Notes: a model not told the origin generated them from the letters alone. 64,000 nt of DNA from Posidonia oceanica (GCA_037176725.1 JAZBRS010000044.1:1178001-1242000); one strand, 5' to 3'; shown: positions 1-12,310, numbered from the stretch's first letter. Translations and numbers: made by a program.

Positions 1-721
1 TCTTTTGGGTTTTCTAATTTTTTTTGGATTTTTTATTTCTCTAATGGGAAAAGATGAGTACCTACTCTAAGCATTTGCCTTAGGGTTGGTTTTAACCAAA
101 TGAGTGGGCCCTACATTCGTGGGCATGTCCCTTGTGCCATGCCTGCACCTTTTAGAAACTTTGGTCCACGCATCAGTCCTTATTTGGGTTGCTATTCCTT
201 GGCCTTTTCAGTCCTTAATTACCCAGGGGTGCTTGCTCCTTGCCTGTCTGTGGAAATAGGATGGAGGAGGTTTTGATATGTAGTAAACTCTCGATTTTGG
301 CTTAGGTCTTGAATTCCACTTGCCTTTCCTTGGTCCTTAATGCATCTTTCAAGGATTTATGCCTTAGGTACATAGACAGCTTTTGCCATGTTCCTTTTCC
401 GCTCTTTGGATAGCTCTTTGCTGACCTCTTTCAGTTGGACAGTTTCTTTTACTGTCTCTTTTCATTTGTTCCTCACTTGGATAGTTTCTTTGCTGCCTTC
501 TTTCCTCTCTGTTTGGACAGTTTTTGCTGCCATCTTTTCTGGACGCTTTCTAAGTTAATTGGCAAGCGGTTTGTACCATAAGCATTTACTCCGAGCCTAC
601 CTTTCCCTTACCTCTCCGTGCAGTGTGTATGTGGAGACAGGTCAAGGCATGGGTCCCCCTAGGTGTTCCTCTTCTTATTAGCTTTGGGAATCTCTCCCCT
701 TTTTCAGCTTGATGTTAGGCC
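1..721 (-). other. Noncoding 3' flank of minus-strand Tat element O1
   Basis: No supported gene. This is the stretch downstream of the O1 integrase end, read on the minus strand. It resembles the stretch downstream of the other minus-strand pol at 61190-62100: both have T-rich runs of the type ggatttttta, and repeated blocks around ttggacag-tttctttgctgcc (about 435-545 here, 1670-1740 within 61-62 kb there). That makes O1 and O2 related copies. The end of O1 lies outside the window. Confidence 0.55.
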
Positions 722-922
722 CTAGGTCTTTTCAATGACATAAGCATGTTGGTCAAGAGTAGTACCTTTTCGGTGCATTGCATTCCAGGGGTCAAGAAGA
801 TTTGTCCTGTTCTGGGACAACCGATAGGCATTCCCCGGATATGCAGCAACCACTATGTAGGGCCCCTCCCAGTTTGGCTTTAACTTTCCCTTAGGGTGGG
901 GCTTATTGTAAGGCAACACCTC
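722..922 (-). pseudogene. Integrase C-terminus of element O1 (distal part)
   Basis: Minus-strand remnant of the C-terminal end of a Ty3/gypsy integrase. The conserved core KPNWEGPY followed by AYPGNAYRL is visible and closely matches KLRPNWEGPYLVVEAYPGNAY in the other minus-strand pol at 62120-62386. The frame is cut by element A at position 922. The remaining upstream codons resume at 17745, where VLKE-type residues complete the match, so the fragment is one half of a coding sequence split by a nested insertion. It is not functional. Confidence 0.85.
918..922. repeat. Target site duplication of element A, left copy
   Basis: acctc lies directly before the TGTTGACACC start of element A and is repeated exactly at 17745-17749, directly after its terminal TACA. 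Five bases is the usual Ty3/gypsy duplication length. Confidence 0.93.
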
Positions 923-3900
923 TGTTGACACCATATTTAGACAGGCTGAATTAATAGATCTCTCGGGCGGCTAGGAAAAACCTAAAACCACACCCTCCCT
1001 TTCAACCTAAAACCATCCAAAACCTTAGCCTAAAACCATCCAAAACCTTAACCTAAAACCATCCAAATCTAGGCCCAAACCCACACCTTTCTCTTCCTCT
1101 TTCCCCTCAAAACAAGCCCAAACTCAACCTAGAATCACACCCATTTCCCGAACCCAAAAATTACCCAAAAACCATAGGTAAACTCACCCTTCCCAACTTA
1201 GCAAGCCTACCAAAAAGCCCTTAAAATTTCAAACCAAAACCACTCCCAAAAACCCTAGAAAACCTAGGTAAAACTACCATTTTTCTACACCTCAAAATCC
1301 TTCCAAAATCCAAATCTAAACCCTTGGTCCAATACTAGAGATCCTAGGCTACACACTCACCAAATTTCACCTCTTTTCTAAACCCCTAACCCCTTCATTT
1401 ATCCAAATTATCCTTTTCTCTCTCCTGAATTATTCTTTTCTCTCTCCTCCTTATTCTCCTTCTTTTCACTCCATTCTCTCTCCTTTCCTTGCTTGGCTGT
1501 GGGCCCACCTTGTGCGTCTCTCTCTTCTGTATTTTATTTGCATTTTTATTTTATTTTTAGGTTATCCCTTGATTTTATAATATTTATTTTTTCTTCCACT
1601 CCTCCCTTTCTTCTTTCCTCCACCATTTCCTCCTTTTCTTTTTCCTTTTCCCTTTCTTTTCTTTTCTTCCACTAAATCCTTAAAAAACCTTTAAAACCCT
1701 TCAAAACTCTAAAACAAAAGAAAAACAAATCAAAATCCTAAAAAGAAGTAATTAAAAACCTACACAAACAATTAAAAACAAAAGCCTAACTAAATCCAAC
1801 TAAAAAAGGAAACCATGAATGTAATCTAAAAAATACAAAACAAACAAAAGAAAATGCTATAAAATCAAGTAAAAAAAACCAAAATATAATCAAAACAAAC
1901 CAAAAGTAAAAACCTCATTAAAGATGATCAAAAACGAATCCTAAAAAAGAAGAAAACAATTAAAAACATTAAGACAAGTAATTAATTAAAAAACACTTAA
2001 CAAATCTAAAAGAAACGATCAAAAAATTTGAAACAATTTAAAAAAAAAACACTTAATTAAAACACTCAATTAAAATTTTAACAGGGAGAACTTAACTAAA
2101 AAACAATTAAAAAATTTAACAAACATTTAAACAAAAAAAAAACAATTTAAAGAAAACTTAAATCCTAAAAACTTAAATCAAAAGAGAAATTCAAACAATT
2201 AAAAAAAAAAACTTAGAAGAAGAAAACCATTAACAAATTCAAAAGAGTAATTAAAAAACAAAAAAATTAAAAACAATTCACTTTGAAACAAATCCAAAAA
2301 GAAGCAAAACTTAATTAACCCAATTTTCCTTTTCTTTCTTTCCTTCCTTCTTCCTATTTCCTTCTTATTTCCTTTTTCCTTTTTATTTCTTATTTTCTCT
2401 TCTCCTACAGCAGCTTTCTTCCTCCTTCCTCTGTTCTTGTTTTTTGAGCCAGCACCCTCTCCCGTGGGCATTCCCAGAGCAATCCCCAGCCGAAGAGAAC
2501 CGAATTCACCCTTTTCCTCTGCCAAAAAAAACCAGATTTCCTCCTCCTTCATCCCACTGCAATCCAGACCTCCAACACCCTTCAAACCTCTCAAAATTCA
2601 TCCCCAAAATCCACCAAACTTCTAGCATTTCAGCCCTCTCATTCCGCAGCCATCTGCAACCCAAAACCACCCAGAAACACCCAACTTCCTCCACAGAACC
2701 CGACAGCATCCTCCTCTAGAATTCCCTCCTACATAGACCACCATTCCTCCCCAAAACCTACCCAGAAACTCACTGAAACTCCACCTTCTCAAACCACCCA
2801 AGCTTCCCCTCTAACCCTCACCACGGCCGGAATCCCCTACAACAAACACCTATTCCTATTTCTGACTGAAAATCCAGACCCCAACCAACTCCTTACTCAA
2901 GCCTCCACAGACCCATCTAACCTTCCAGAAACCAACACCGAAGCTCCAGAAGTTCATCGAAAGCTTCCGTTTGGCCTGAGGCGCAGCAGACACCTCTCCC
3001 CACCTTAGACGATCCCCTGTGCACCCAAAAAGCTGATCCTTTCCGCCGGCTTCGAAGCTTCATTCCAACCATCCAGCGAGCTTCGGAGGACCACACGGAG
3101 CAGTTCCGGACGTTCGCTTGCCGCCGAAGACGCCTCCAGCAGCCGGACCATCCTCGCTGACTTCGGCAAAGGTCACCTACGTCAGGGGAGCGCTCCAGGC
3201 GTCGAAACAGGTACCTCTCCACACCATTAGCTTAGTCTTCTTCTTCTCTTGCTTCTCCCCCCTTAGACTAGGGTTCCGGTCTGCGTCGCTCGGAGTCAAT
3301 GCCGCCGTTGACTCGTCTTCTCCGGCGACCTCTGCACCCGAACCGCTACTCCGGCCTCTAGAAGCCTCGCCGACGATCGTCTGAGCTCCGCGAAGCTTCC
3401 AGAAGCACAACCCCATCCTCCATTTCCACTGTCGACGCCGTCTTCCTTCGGTCTGCTCCGATATGCTCTGCAGAGCTCCGCAGCTCTCTCCGGTTAGCTC
3501 CAGGCCATGTCAAGGCCCGGCGACGCGTCTCCGACCTCCGTCCACCTCTGGAGCAACTTCCCGGCGCAGCAGCACCGTTCGAGCAAGCTTCTTCCTCCAG
3601 CACCAAGCTCTGGTTCTCGGAGCTACAGTGCCTTCAGCTTTTTTTATTTTCTTTCGTTCGTTTGCTGTTATTTTTTGCTTAACATACATATTTTGCCAAA
3701 AATTGCATATCTGCCTTACTTTCTCGCTTTATTGCTTTCCAAGTCCTGCCTCTGTTTATCTTTCATTTAATTTCGTATGTAAATCTTATGAAATTGCATG
3801 GAAAACTTAAAAAATCAATTAATTGCATGTTAGTCCTGACACAGTGTTTCTCTTCAGTGTTTTCTTTAAGTTCCAGTCCTCTAGCCTTATACTATTGCAT

Positions 3901-4649
3901 GTTAGTCCTCCTGATATTAATCTGATTTAATGCACATATTTTACCTTGATGTATTGCATTTCTAGTCCCTGTTAGTTTTCTTATTTGCACTTTAGTCCTC
4001 TAATCTGTTAACTTAGGTATTTATTTTTCAATTTTCTTTATTGCATTGCATCATTCCCCCCCATATAATCTGACTTTTGCATATAGGTCCTTCATCATGC
4101 ACAGCATGCATTTAAATGCATATTTTGCTTATAAAATTGCATTTTTGATCCTGCATGTTTTGAGAATTGCACATAGGTCCTCTGCATGCTTATAACAATC
4201 ATTTAAATGCATAATTTACTTATAAAATTGCATTTTAGACCCTGCATATTTGAAAAATTGCATGTGAGTCCCCAGTTTTCTGAAAAATCATCCCTAAGTC
4301 TTTTCTTGCATTCTGCATGCATTGCATTCATGCATCCTTGCATCTGGCACCCCTTGCACACACTTAGGCATTCTTAGCTCCCGTTTATACGGGAGGACCT
4401 GTTTTGCATACCCTTAGGCCCCCTTTTACACTTAGATCCTATCTTCTCCCCTGTTCTGGCCTTCTGCCTTGAAGTCTGAATATCTTTTGATCGGACCGCC
4501 GGATCTTCGTAACCAAGATACCTGAACGACCCCGGTGGAGCGCACTTCGATACAGACCAAACATTTCTCAGATCAGGCTTCAGATCTTCGAGGTAAGTCC
4601 TCCTGAACTTCTGCAGCATCTTTTGCATATCATTTGCATTGCATGGCTT

Positions 4650-5000
4650 TTAGACGCTCTATTTCGCTTCGTTTCTTGCACCGTTTTGCGTGCCGACTTG
4701 GTTTCTCGCACTGTTTTACGTTCTTGCTTCGTTTCTTGCACCGTTTTGCGTGCCGACTTTGTTTCTTGCACCGTTTTGCGTGCCGACTTTGTTTCTCGCA
4801 CCGTTTTGCATGCTGACTTCGTTTCTCGCACCGTTTTGCATGTCGACTTTGTTTCTCGCACCGTTTTGCGTGCCGACTTGGTTTCTCGCACTGTTTTACG
4901 TTCTTGCTTTGTTCCTCGCACCGTTTCGCGTGTCGACTTTATTTCTCGCATCGTTTTGCATGCCGACTTCGTTTCTTGCACCGTTTTGCGTGTTTTACGT
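4650..5000 (+). repeat. 30-bp tandem array inside the 5' LTR of A
   Basis: About eleven head-to-tail 30-bp units built on ttgcaccgttttgcgtgcc followed by gactttgtttc. Open frames on both strands here come only from the period being a multiple of three and do not represent genes. The matching array in the 3' LTR is about 30 bp, one unit, shorter. Confidence 0.9.
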
Positions 5001-5305
5001 TGTTTCCTCTTGCATGTCGCCCGCATTACCTGTTTTTACCGTTGTTTTGTTTTATCACCCGCATTCGCATATAGGGCAGTGATGCTTACTGCCTGGAGTT
5101 CTCACGAACCAGGTTTCGCCCGTTTCGGAACATAGACAGCGCTGCTGAGCACTTAGATGGCATGTTTAATTCCTTGCACGCTTTCCATCACTTAGAGCAC
5201 ACCTATGAGCATTTAATTAGGCATTCATTGGCACTTAGGCATTCAAAATCTGCATTTCCCTGCGTATGCGAGCGTAAGCCTAGAAAGACCGATTCTCGGG
5301 CGTGT

Positions 5306-5328
5306 CGGGGGTGCCTAACACCTTCCCC
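5306..5328 (+). promoter_or_regulatory. Conserved LTR hairpin GGGGGTGCCTAACACCTTCCCC
   Basis: Inverted repeat GGGG-GTG / CAC-CTT-CCCC, present in all four LTRs of A and B (also 17353-17374, 31011-31031 and 52730-52751). Its neighbourhood, including gcgagcgtaagcctagaaag, is far better conserved between A and B than the rest of the LTRs. A role in 3' end formation or strand transfer is inference. Confidence 0.6.
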
Positions 5329-5699
5329 GTGCGTAACAGGAATCCTTGCCCTTTCTCTTGGCCCGCAATGACCATATTGCCCTTGTCCTAGGCACGAGTC
5401 ACATCATTTGCATTCATTTGCATCTCATTTCTTTTGCATTGCCTTGCATTGCATCTTTTGCTTGGTTTTGTGTGATTATTCACGCATTTCCTCGGTTTTC
5501 CTTGTCTCTCGATCTAATAGACTTGGTGGCGACTCCGATTTGTCTTATCTTCTTCTTTTCTTCCCCTTTTCCCTTTTTAAATGTTTTCGAGTTAAGTCTT
5601 CCTTCTCGGACATAGCCGCTAATAGTGAGCCTGATTTTGATCGGTGCGCGCGAGCTTTGGCAATGTGCATGGACGATCTGAACACCGGGATTACTACAG

Positions 5700-5717
5700 T
5701 AGCGACTCCGCTGGGGA
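5700..5717 (+). other. Primer binding site of element A
   Basis: tagcgactccgctgggga starts two bases after the 5' LTR. It aligns with the B site at 31397-31414 (tggtgactctgctgggga). A site of this type in Ogre/Tat elements is reported to pair with a tRNA-Arg 3' end. I could not check the tRNA identity here. Confidence 0.8.
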
Positions 5718-6988
5718 TGCTTGACTCCGGCTTTCATTTTCGACTTTCGCTTGCTTGTCTTTTGCAGCTTTGCTTGTCTTTGTCTGCCTTTGTGTTTTGT
5801 TTGCCTGTCTGTTTGCTCCTCTGTGCCAACCCCTAGCGAGTCGCCTTATGGCTACTCTGCTTAGGTTTGGCACCTCCCTCGCTTGCTTTGCCTTGCTCTG
5901 CTCTGTCTCTTGTGCTTGTTTACTTGCTTTATTCTGTGCTTCTATTCTTATCTGCTTTATTGCTTACTTGTCTTCATCTTTCTTTATCTTATTTGCTTAT
6001 TATCGCTTTATTTCTCGCATAATGCATGTCTACATACTTGTTTGGCAACGATACATGCTTTTTGAGTGATGAATGCTTCTTTTACACACTTGCTATGCCA
6101 CTACGCACGCACATGCCCTGTATATATGCATTTTGATCTGATAAGTGCTTTTCCTTTCACTATTATGTCCACGAACACTTGCACATGCCATGCGCATGCC
6201 TTTTGCTTTGTTGTGTGATTGATTGCATGCCATGTTTGTCTGTCTCTTTCCCCTTTGCATATGCCATGCCTAGGACAGTAGAAACATGCTTGCTTCCCCT
6301 CTGTTTAATCTAAAAGCAATAATAAAGCCAAGCAATAACATCTAAGCACAACTAGAGCCAATAACTTGCAATTTTCCCCCCTTTTGGTTAATAAAACGCA
6401 AGTAAAAGACTCTAAAGCATTTTGCATGTTTGATTCATTCTAGAAAGCATGCATCCTCTCTTCTGAGTCCACCCACAGTCTGCGAAGGACAGTCCCGACC
6501 CCTTGTTCCACTGCTTTTGGCATGGTACAAGACAGTCGGTCTGCCCCCTTGTCCAAGGGTCGTGTCGGTGTTAGTGGAGGATACCGCCCATGCTTTGGCA
6601 AGGTCGAGGCCACCAACGCACCACCCTGTTATTACCTGAGCTTTGGGCCAGGAGTTAGACAGCGGACCTACTTTTTTCTGACCTGGAGTCTGTCTAAACC
6701 CACTACCCTTGAGTGCGTCCTAGTAGGTCATCTACTCAGGACTTGCATGGTGAGAGAGCGCATTTTTAGGGCATTCATTTGCACGTGTGCCATTCATGCC
6801 ACCCCTAATAACTCTTTATTGCATACAACCTCTAACATCTTTACTCTTTTGCAGGTATGTGTGGGATCCGCTGCCCGGACTTTGAGCGTCCTTCCTCTGA
6901 GCTACTTGTCGCTTCTGGCGGTAGTTTTCCTTAGGCTTTACTTCCTTCTCTCTCGTCGCAGCTTCCGCTCACTTAGACTCAGTCAGCA
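5718..6988 (+). other. Untranslated leader of element A with a conserved block
   Basis: No supported gene. The part at about 6467-6640 (around tgcgaaggacagtcccgacc and ttgttccactgcttttggc) is closely matched in B at about 32143-32310, while much of the remaining leader has drifted. Conservation upstream of gag in both an autonomous-type and a gag-only element fits an RNA packaging or dimerisation region, but that is inference. Confidence 0.6.
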
Positions 6989-9133
6989 ATGGCCCAGTCT
7001 GTCGGTGGGCTCCACTTTATCGTTGATTCGGAGGGGTTTACCACTTGGGTCCCCCTGGATTTCACTTCCGTTCGCTCTATGCCCTCTATGACACCAGGAT
7101 CCCATCCTCAGGTGTTTAGGGCACTCCCTTCTGCTACGGGTCTTTGGCAAACTTGCGCCACTCCGGATCTGGTCGTCGAATCTGTCTCGATGACCTCCCC
7201 TCGCGTTTCGGAGGCGCCTCTGACCCCTTCGTCCTTGGGATATGTCGCTCCCGACATCCCTTCTACTGCGACGACCTTTGCTTTAGGTTCTCAATCTCTT
7301 GAGTCCGCCTCCTGGCCGGTTCTGCAATTCAGTGTTCCCATTCACAGGTCCCCTGAAGTGCGGTATCGGCACTTGATGGAGCTTGCCCACACACTGCAGG
7401 GTATGGCTCTATCAGTTCGACCCTCTTGCATTCCTGTTGCCCCTGAGGTTCCTCTGCGGCCTGCTATTGCACACACTGCACTCCCGCCCAGACTATCGCC
7501 CCAGCTACACACTGCGCCAGTGATGGGGGCGCGGCATCTGTCTCCTGCTTCTGCACAACACTATGCACTGCATGCAACTCCATTTCCTGGTGATCAGTCC
7601 TTTGGGCTGGTTGGAGCACAGTACCCCACTGGCTCGCTGCCCGGCACCACTCCTGTGCAGCAACTGTTGCTCCAACAATCTGCACCTCGCACCACATAGC
7701 ATATTGCCCATCCATCTCCCTTGCATCAGGTTCAGAACCCAACATACTTTCCTACCTACACTGCACGCACGCACGGATACGCCGGCCATCCCGTTGCTCC
7801 ACCAGGCGACGTGATGGTGGATCCGGAGGAGCACTTAGGTGCGACCCACTCGGCGTATGTGGTTCCTACCCCTGCTGCACCATCCCCTACGGCAGCTAAT
7901 CCAGACCCCATCAATGATAGGATGGACGTTCTGGAGAAAGCACTACATCTAGTGCAGGGCAAGGACCACCAGTCTTACCAGTTTCGCGACCTTTGTCTCT
8001 TTCCCGAGGCCGCACTCCCTTCGAAGTTCCGCATCCCGGTCTTCGATAAATACAATGGTAAAGGCTGTCCTATTTCGCATATGAAAATGTACTGCGGGGA
8101 CCTTGCTCAGCTTCAGGCTGATGAAAGGCTCCTTATCCGCCTATTTCAGAAGAGTTTGACCGGCCCTGCGCTCAAGTGGTTCACTTCCCTTGACATGGCA
8201 GCGGTTCGAACTTGGACTGATCTTTCTCAGGCCTTCCTTGTGCAGTATGCTTTCAACCTCGACTTGATCCCCAAGAAGGAGGATCTTGTCGCCATCCGGC
8301 AGAGATCCCAAGAGCCATTCGGGGAGTATGTCGGTTGCTGGCGCTCTTTAGCCGCCTAGGTCAAAGATAAACCCTCCGAGAAGGATTCTATCGAGATGAT
8401 CGTTAAAGGGGCACTGCCAGCGATTGGGACTCTGCTTTGCATTCACCACATCACTAGTCATGCATCACTGATTAGGGCTGGTGTCCGCGTGGAAAGCTCG
8501 CTGCGAAGTGGGCATTTCCCTGCACTTTCTGCATTGGCTAGGCAGGCCAACACCTCCAGCAATCGCCACAACAGCAATAATAACAACTCCGCTCCTGACT
8601 GCTCCGAACAGCACACTGAAGCACGTGTCGATCTTCCTGAAGAGCCTGCCTATGTAGAAAGTCAACTAGACCCTTTTCCGCTAGAGCACGCACCTAATTT
8701 TGCACCTACTAAGCACACTGCCACCGTCGAGCCCGTGCATCACGTCGCACCCGCTCGGCAAGGACTCCATCCAGGGCAAAGATGACCTCGTCGGGTTGAG
8801 TGTGATTACACGCCTCTCCCCGAACCACTGAGCGTCATCTTCCCTCAAGTTGAGTCGCTCCTAAGGCTCCCAACTGTCCGTCCGTCACCAAATCCCCCTC
8901 CGTGGTGGCATGATACGGATCAGTTCTGCAGTTTCCATCGGGCCACCGAGCACTCGACGGACAACTGCCTCGCTCTCCGGGATGCCGTTCAATGCTTGAT
9001 CGACTGCAGGATCATCAGCGTTGGCGAGCAGGAGCTTGCACATACGCATACACCTGCACCTGCACTTGCACACCTTAGTGTAGCCAATCCTTCCTCTGTC
9101 GGAACCTCGGGGGGTTACCTTAATCTTTTCTGA
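6989..9133 (+). pseudogene. gag: gag of element A, one frame with three premature stops
   Basis: Capsid/nucleocapsid polyprotein remnant. One frame runs from ATG 6989 to TGA 9131-9133 (714 codons), broken only by TAG 7697, TAG 8357 and TGA 8783, with no frameshift seen. A Pro-rich N-terminal half (about residues 1-300) is followed by the Retrotrans_gag core (LFQKSLTGPALKWFTSLDM, then DLSQAF), then an Asn/Ser linker, then a zinc knuckle of the CxFHxxxxHxTxxC type at 8927-8968 (the glycine of the usual GH is glutamate here). B gag aligns along the whole length. A Thr/Ala/His-rich tail ends the frame and no protease follows. The start is chosen from the shared MAQ-V N-terminus with B (32722). 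Confidence 0.88.
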
Positions 9134-9583
9134 ATCCTGCTCTGCTCTGGTGGATCCTTCTGGTCCCCATCGGCACGATCCCCTTCTTCTGTCCCCCCTA
9201 TCTCGTCTGAGGGACGCTCAGGGATGCAACGGCAGCGTCGACAGCAAGACCAGGTGCAGCGTCATCCAGGTAAGTTCTTCTCCAACTTTTGCAGCCCCAG
9301 TGCTACCCGCACTGCCAACAGTGGACCCTGCTGACAACATCAGCAGCGTAGGAGCGAACCCAGCGCCTCCCTCCCGAGGTTGCTGATAGGTAAGCCCTTC
9401 TAACCTCTCTTTTGTTTTCTGCATTGTCTTTTCTTTTCGTTTTGTTTTGTTTTTGCAATTTTTTCGCCTTGCCTGAAAATCATAAAAAGCATAAAATCAA
9501 CAAAACTCATTAAAAAGCATGCATCCCTTCTGCTTCTTGCATTCATCTCATCACTTCCGGGCTGGCAACCCTAACTGCTCGGC

Positions 9584-9653
9584 GATAGGTCTGTTAACCT
9601 GTCATCCTCGGGCTGATATCCCTAACTATTCGACGATAGGTCCGTTAACCTAT
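9584..9653 (+). repeat. Two hairpin units of the GATAGGT/ACCTATC type
   Basis: GATAGGT (9634-9640), six-base loop ccgtta, ACCTATC (9647-9653) is a perfect inverted repeat. The unit just before it (from 9584) has the same layout with a G-T mismatch in the arm (ACCTGTC). Each follows a ggctg-g/atatccctaact segment, and the same arrangement recurs at 11.2-11.9 kb and in element B. Confidence 0.8.
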
Positions 9654-11159
9654 CACTCTGCATATTCTTCTGCACACATTTGCCACTCTCTGCACATATC
9701 ATCTCATTTATCACTCTACACATTCCTCTGCACATTCACGCCATCCTGCACATATTTATCACTCTGCACGTTCATCTTGCACATAACTGTCATCATGCAT
9801 ATCATCTTCTGCACATACATGCCATTTCTTGCATCGTATAAAGCACAAAAACGCCAAAAAAATCAAGAAAATCAAAAAACGCAAAAATATTTTCTTGCAT
9901 TGCTGTTGGTTTTCCCTTTTATGTTTTCTTAAACCTAAAAAACCATAAAAAATACAAAACCGATGCAAAAACCTAAAAACATGCTTGTCCCTTCCCTTCT
10001 AAAAAATACAAAACCCATAAACATTTGTATAATCAAAAACCTGGCCACGGACAAACAAGCAGAGCCTGGAGGATGTCAAGCAGTGACAATCTCAGGCAGA
10101 ACTCACCCGAGCAGCGCCATCTCTTGCATGTGGCTACAAAGTGAGATTGAGAGCAGAATAGAGCATCTCGCTGAGTTTTAGAACACTACAAGCGAAATCC
10201 ACCTTATCAAGAGAGTCCATCGAACATGGAGAGGACCGAAGCAGAGCGGAGCATAGCCAGAGGCTGTAAGCACACATTGTAGAGGCTGAGGGTGTACGCT
10301 GATCAGCCGAACTCTTAATGCCTCATCAGGGACCGCTACCCCAAGAGGGCGAAGACATGCATATCCCAAAAGAATAGAGATCATGTGAGCAAAAGAATAT
10401 GATAACTTGATATGCATACTGAGCACAAAAGAAAAATGAAGAAAGAAGTTGAAGAAAGAAGGCGCTCATGAGAGGAGTGATTCAGACAAGCGTCAAAGCC
10501 ACCTCAGTTATCAACATCAAGCGCCACACTGGCAACTGCACAAGACATCATATCTGGAGGACCTGGTCCCACCCTCCGAGCGCAGCAGCATGCTCCAACC
10601 CCTGTGCAGACAACACTTATTTCCAAGAAGGCTAGATGCAGATCCAATCACTCATGAGGGGAAAAGAAACATCATCCTGTGAGCGTCAAAAGCGGTAGTC
10701 GGTCCCCGAGGAATTAAGATGGAGGCCGTGAAGCTGCATCCAACGCTTCTGCTACCTACCTGTAGCCAAAGGCTATTCTCTGCGAAGCCAAAGCCTCATC
10801 CTGAGCCAAGAGTGAGAAAGAGAGCCACCGACCACAACTCGGCATGGCGTTGCTCGAGGATCGAGTCTCCTGAGTCAGGAAGTGCAGAAGCACCCTTTTA
10901 GTGCAATTGCTTTTGAGTCCAAAGCCACCAAAAAATGCATGCTGTAATAACTTACCTTCTCTTCACCCTATTTTCGAAAATCGGAGCCAAGGATGAGCAC
11001 TCTTTGCTTGACCTCGCTCAGAGGCTCTGCGTTTTTCAAAGTTTTGCCACCCACTACGTTGGGTAGGTTCTTGATGACCGGCATGTCCCTCGTTTGTCAC
11101 CTCGTGACGCTACGAAGCATGCCCGTGCTGAGACCATTGCACACCCACCATAGGGGGTT

Positions 11160-11867
11160 TCCTGTTTTCTATGTATCTGTCTGCATTCCTCATTCTTTGC
11201 ACCCAGGCTGGCACCCCTAACTGCTCGACGATGGGTTCGTCAACCTATCATCCATCCGCTCGTTCATCCACCCTTGCATTCTGGTACCATGGGCGCTTCA
11301 GCTGTCCCCTAGTATCATCCTGATACCAGGGGCATCTTTTTTTGGCTACCTTGTGGTATCGTCCCCCTCACCCGATCGGGTTGGCAGCCCTAAACTGCTC
11401 GGCGATGGGTCCGTCAACCTATCACCTTGCATTCTTTGTTCCATTGCATTCCCCACGCCGTCAAGTCAAGCCACCAAGCATCCCCAGCCTATCACTCCCG
11501 GGCTAGCACCCCTAATTGCCCGGCGATAGGTTCGTCAACCTATCATCCATTCATCTATCCATCCTGGTATCATCCTGATACCAGGGGCATCTTTTTTGCT
11601 GCCCCTTGGTATCCCACTTCCCTCTGCATTGGGCTGACATCCCCAACTGTCGCGGGAGCGTCTCTGGACCTCTGCCGCACCTTCTGGTTTGGTATCCTGC
11701 CCCCTTTCCACCCTCATTCGGGCTGATAGTCCTAAACTATCCGGTGATGAGTCCGTTAACTCCTCATTCGGGCTGATAGCCCTAACTATCCGGTGGTGAG
11801 TCCGTCAACTCTTCAGAGGGCCGATACCCCCTAACTATCCGGCGATAAGTCCGTTAACTTATCACCC
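11160..11867 (+). repeat. Hairpin-unit cluster with changing arms
   Basis: Dispersed units share a ccgt(t/c)a loop but have different matched arms: GATAGGT/ACCTATC at 11525-11544, GATAAGT/ACTTATC at 11844-11863, and GATGAGT or GGTGAGT forms with imperfect partners near 11740-11815. A second hairpin type, GGTATC-atcct-GATACC, sits at 11566-11582, with a variant at 11311-11327; both are followed by aggggcatctttttt. The second type recurs in element B at 44669-44685. Confidence 0.75.
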
Positions 11868-11924
11868 CTTTCGTCATAGTTTAATAGCACTGTGTTGGAT
11901 GGCATTAGCACCGCATCATCGCAT

Positions 11925-12310
11925 GGACATGGCGTGCTTAGGATTCAACCCTTGACTAGCGTATTGCCTAAGGTATCATCCTCGGCACCCGCAAGACTTT
12001 CGCGGCTTGCCGGCTTTGGATGATACTCGCAGTAGTGCGTGGCCTTGGGATCTTTTTTTCAGTTTCGCATGTCCGGCGTTCCATTGTTTATACACTGCAT
12101 AACATTAGCATTTCATTGCATGACATCATATAGCTTCCTTGTGTCCTCTGTAGAGTCAGTCCTAGTACTGCATTCCATCATTGCACGGACATGGCGTGCT
12201 TAGGATTCGAACCCCTGGCTCGCGTATTGCCTAAGGTATCATCCTCGGCACCCGCAAGACTTTCGCAGCTTGCCGGCTTTGGATGATACTCACAGTAGTA
12301 TGCGGCCTTG
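11925..12310 (+). repeat. Duplicated segment with 262-bp spacing
   Basis: Two copies of a segment of roughly 125 bp, starting ggacatggcgtgcttagg at 11925 and 12187. Both contain cacccgcaagactttcgc and ttgccggctttggatgatac. The inter-copy DNA is gcattgcat-rich. Function unknown. Confidence 0.8.

Larger units (their letters stand above)
923..5698 (+). repeat. 5' LTR of element A
   Basis: About 4.78 kb, from TGTTGACACC to ATTACTACA, with a near-identical copy at 12996-17744. The order inside is: CCTAAAACC-rich start, pyrimidine-rich tract (1380-1680), A-rich AATTAAAAAC tract (1680-2330), C-rich stretch (2400-2960), GC-rich stretch (2960-3620), repeats around gcatttaaatgcat (4080-4270), a 30-bp tandem array (about 4650-5000), a GTGCCTAACAC hairpin (5306-5328) and the conserved terminus. 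By eye most differences between the two LTRs are C/T or G/A transitions, about 1 percent over the first 760 bp. I did not compute the full divergence. Confidence 0.93.

Noticed and set aside
1005..1080. CCTAAAACC repeats resembling plant telomere sequence
   Set aside because: The unit is about 23 bp (cctaaaaccatccaaaacctt), not CCCTAAA, and lies in the LTR start of A; three copies only.
2199..2709. Short frames in the pyrimidine- and A-rich LTR segments
   Set aside because: Low-complexity sequence, repeated in both LTRs, with no protein similarity that I recognise.
4580..5135. Long open frames on both strands, such as a Thr/Lys/Glu repeat protein on minus
   Set aside because: They exist only because the 30-bp array has a period divisible by three; they occur in every frame and change freely between LTR copies. 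The same applies to 30015-30861 and 51697-52580.
10178..10901. Open frames in the 3' region of A as a possible accessory gene
   Set aside because: None exceeds about 80 codons, none matches PMD or any domain I know, and both strands have similar frames.
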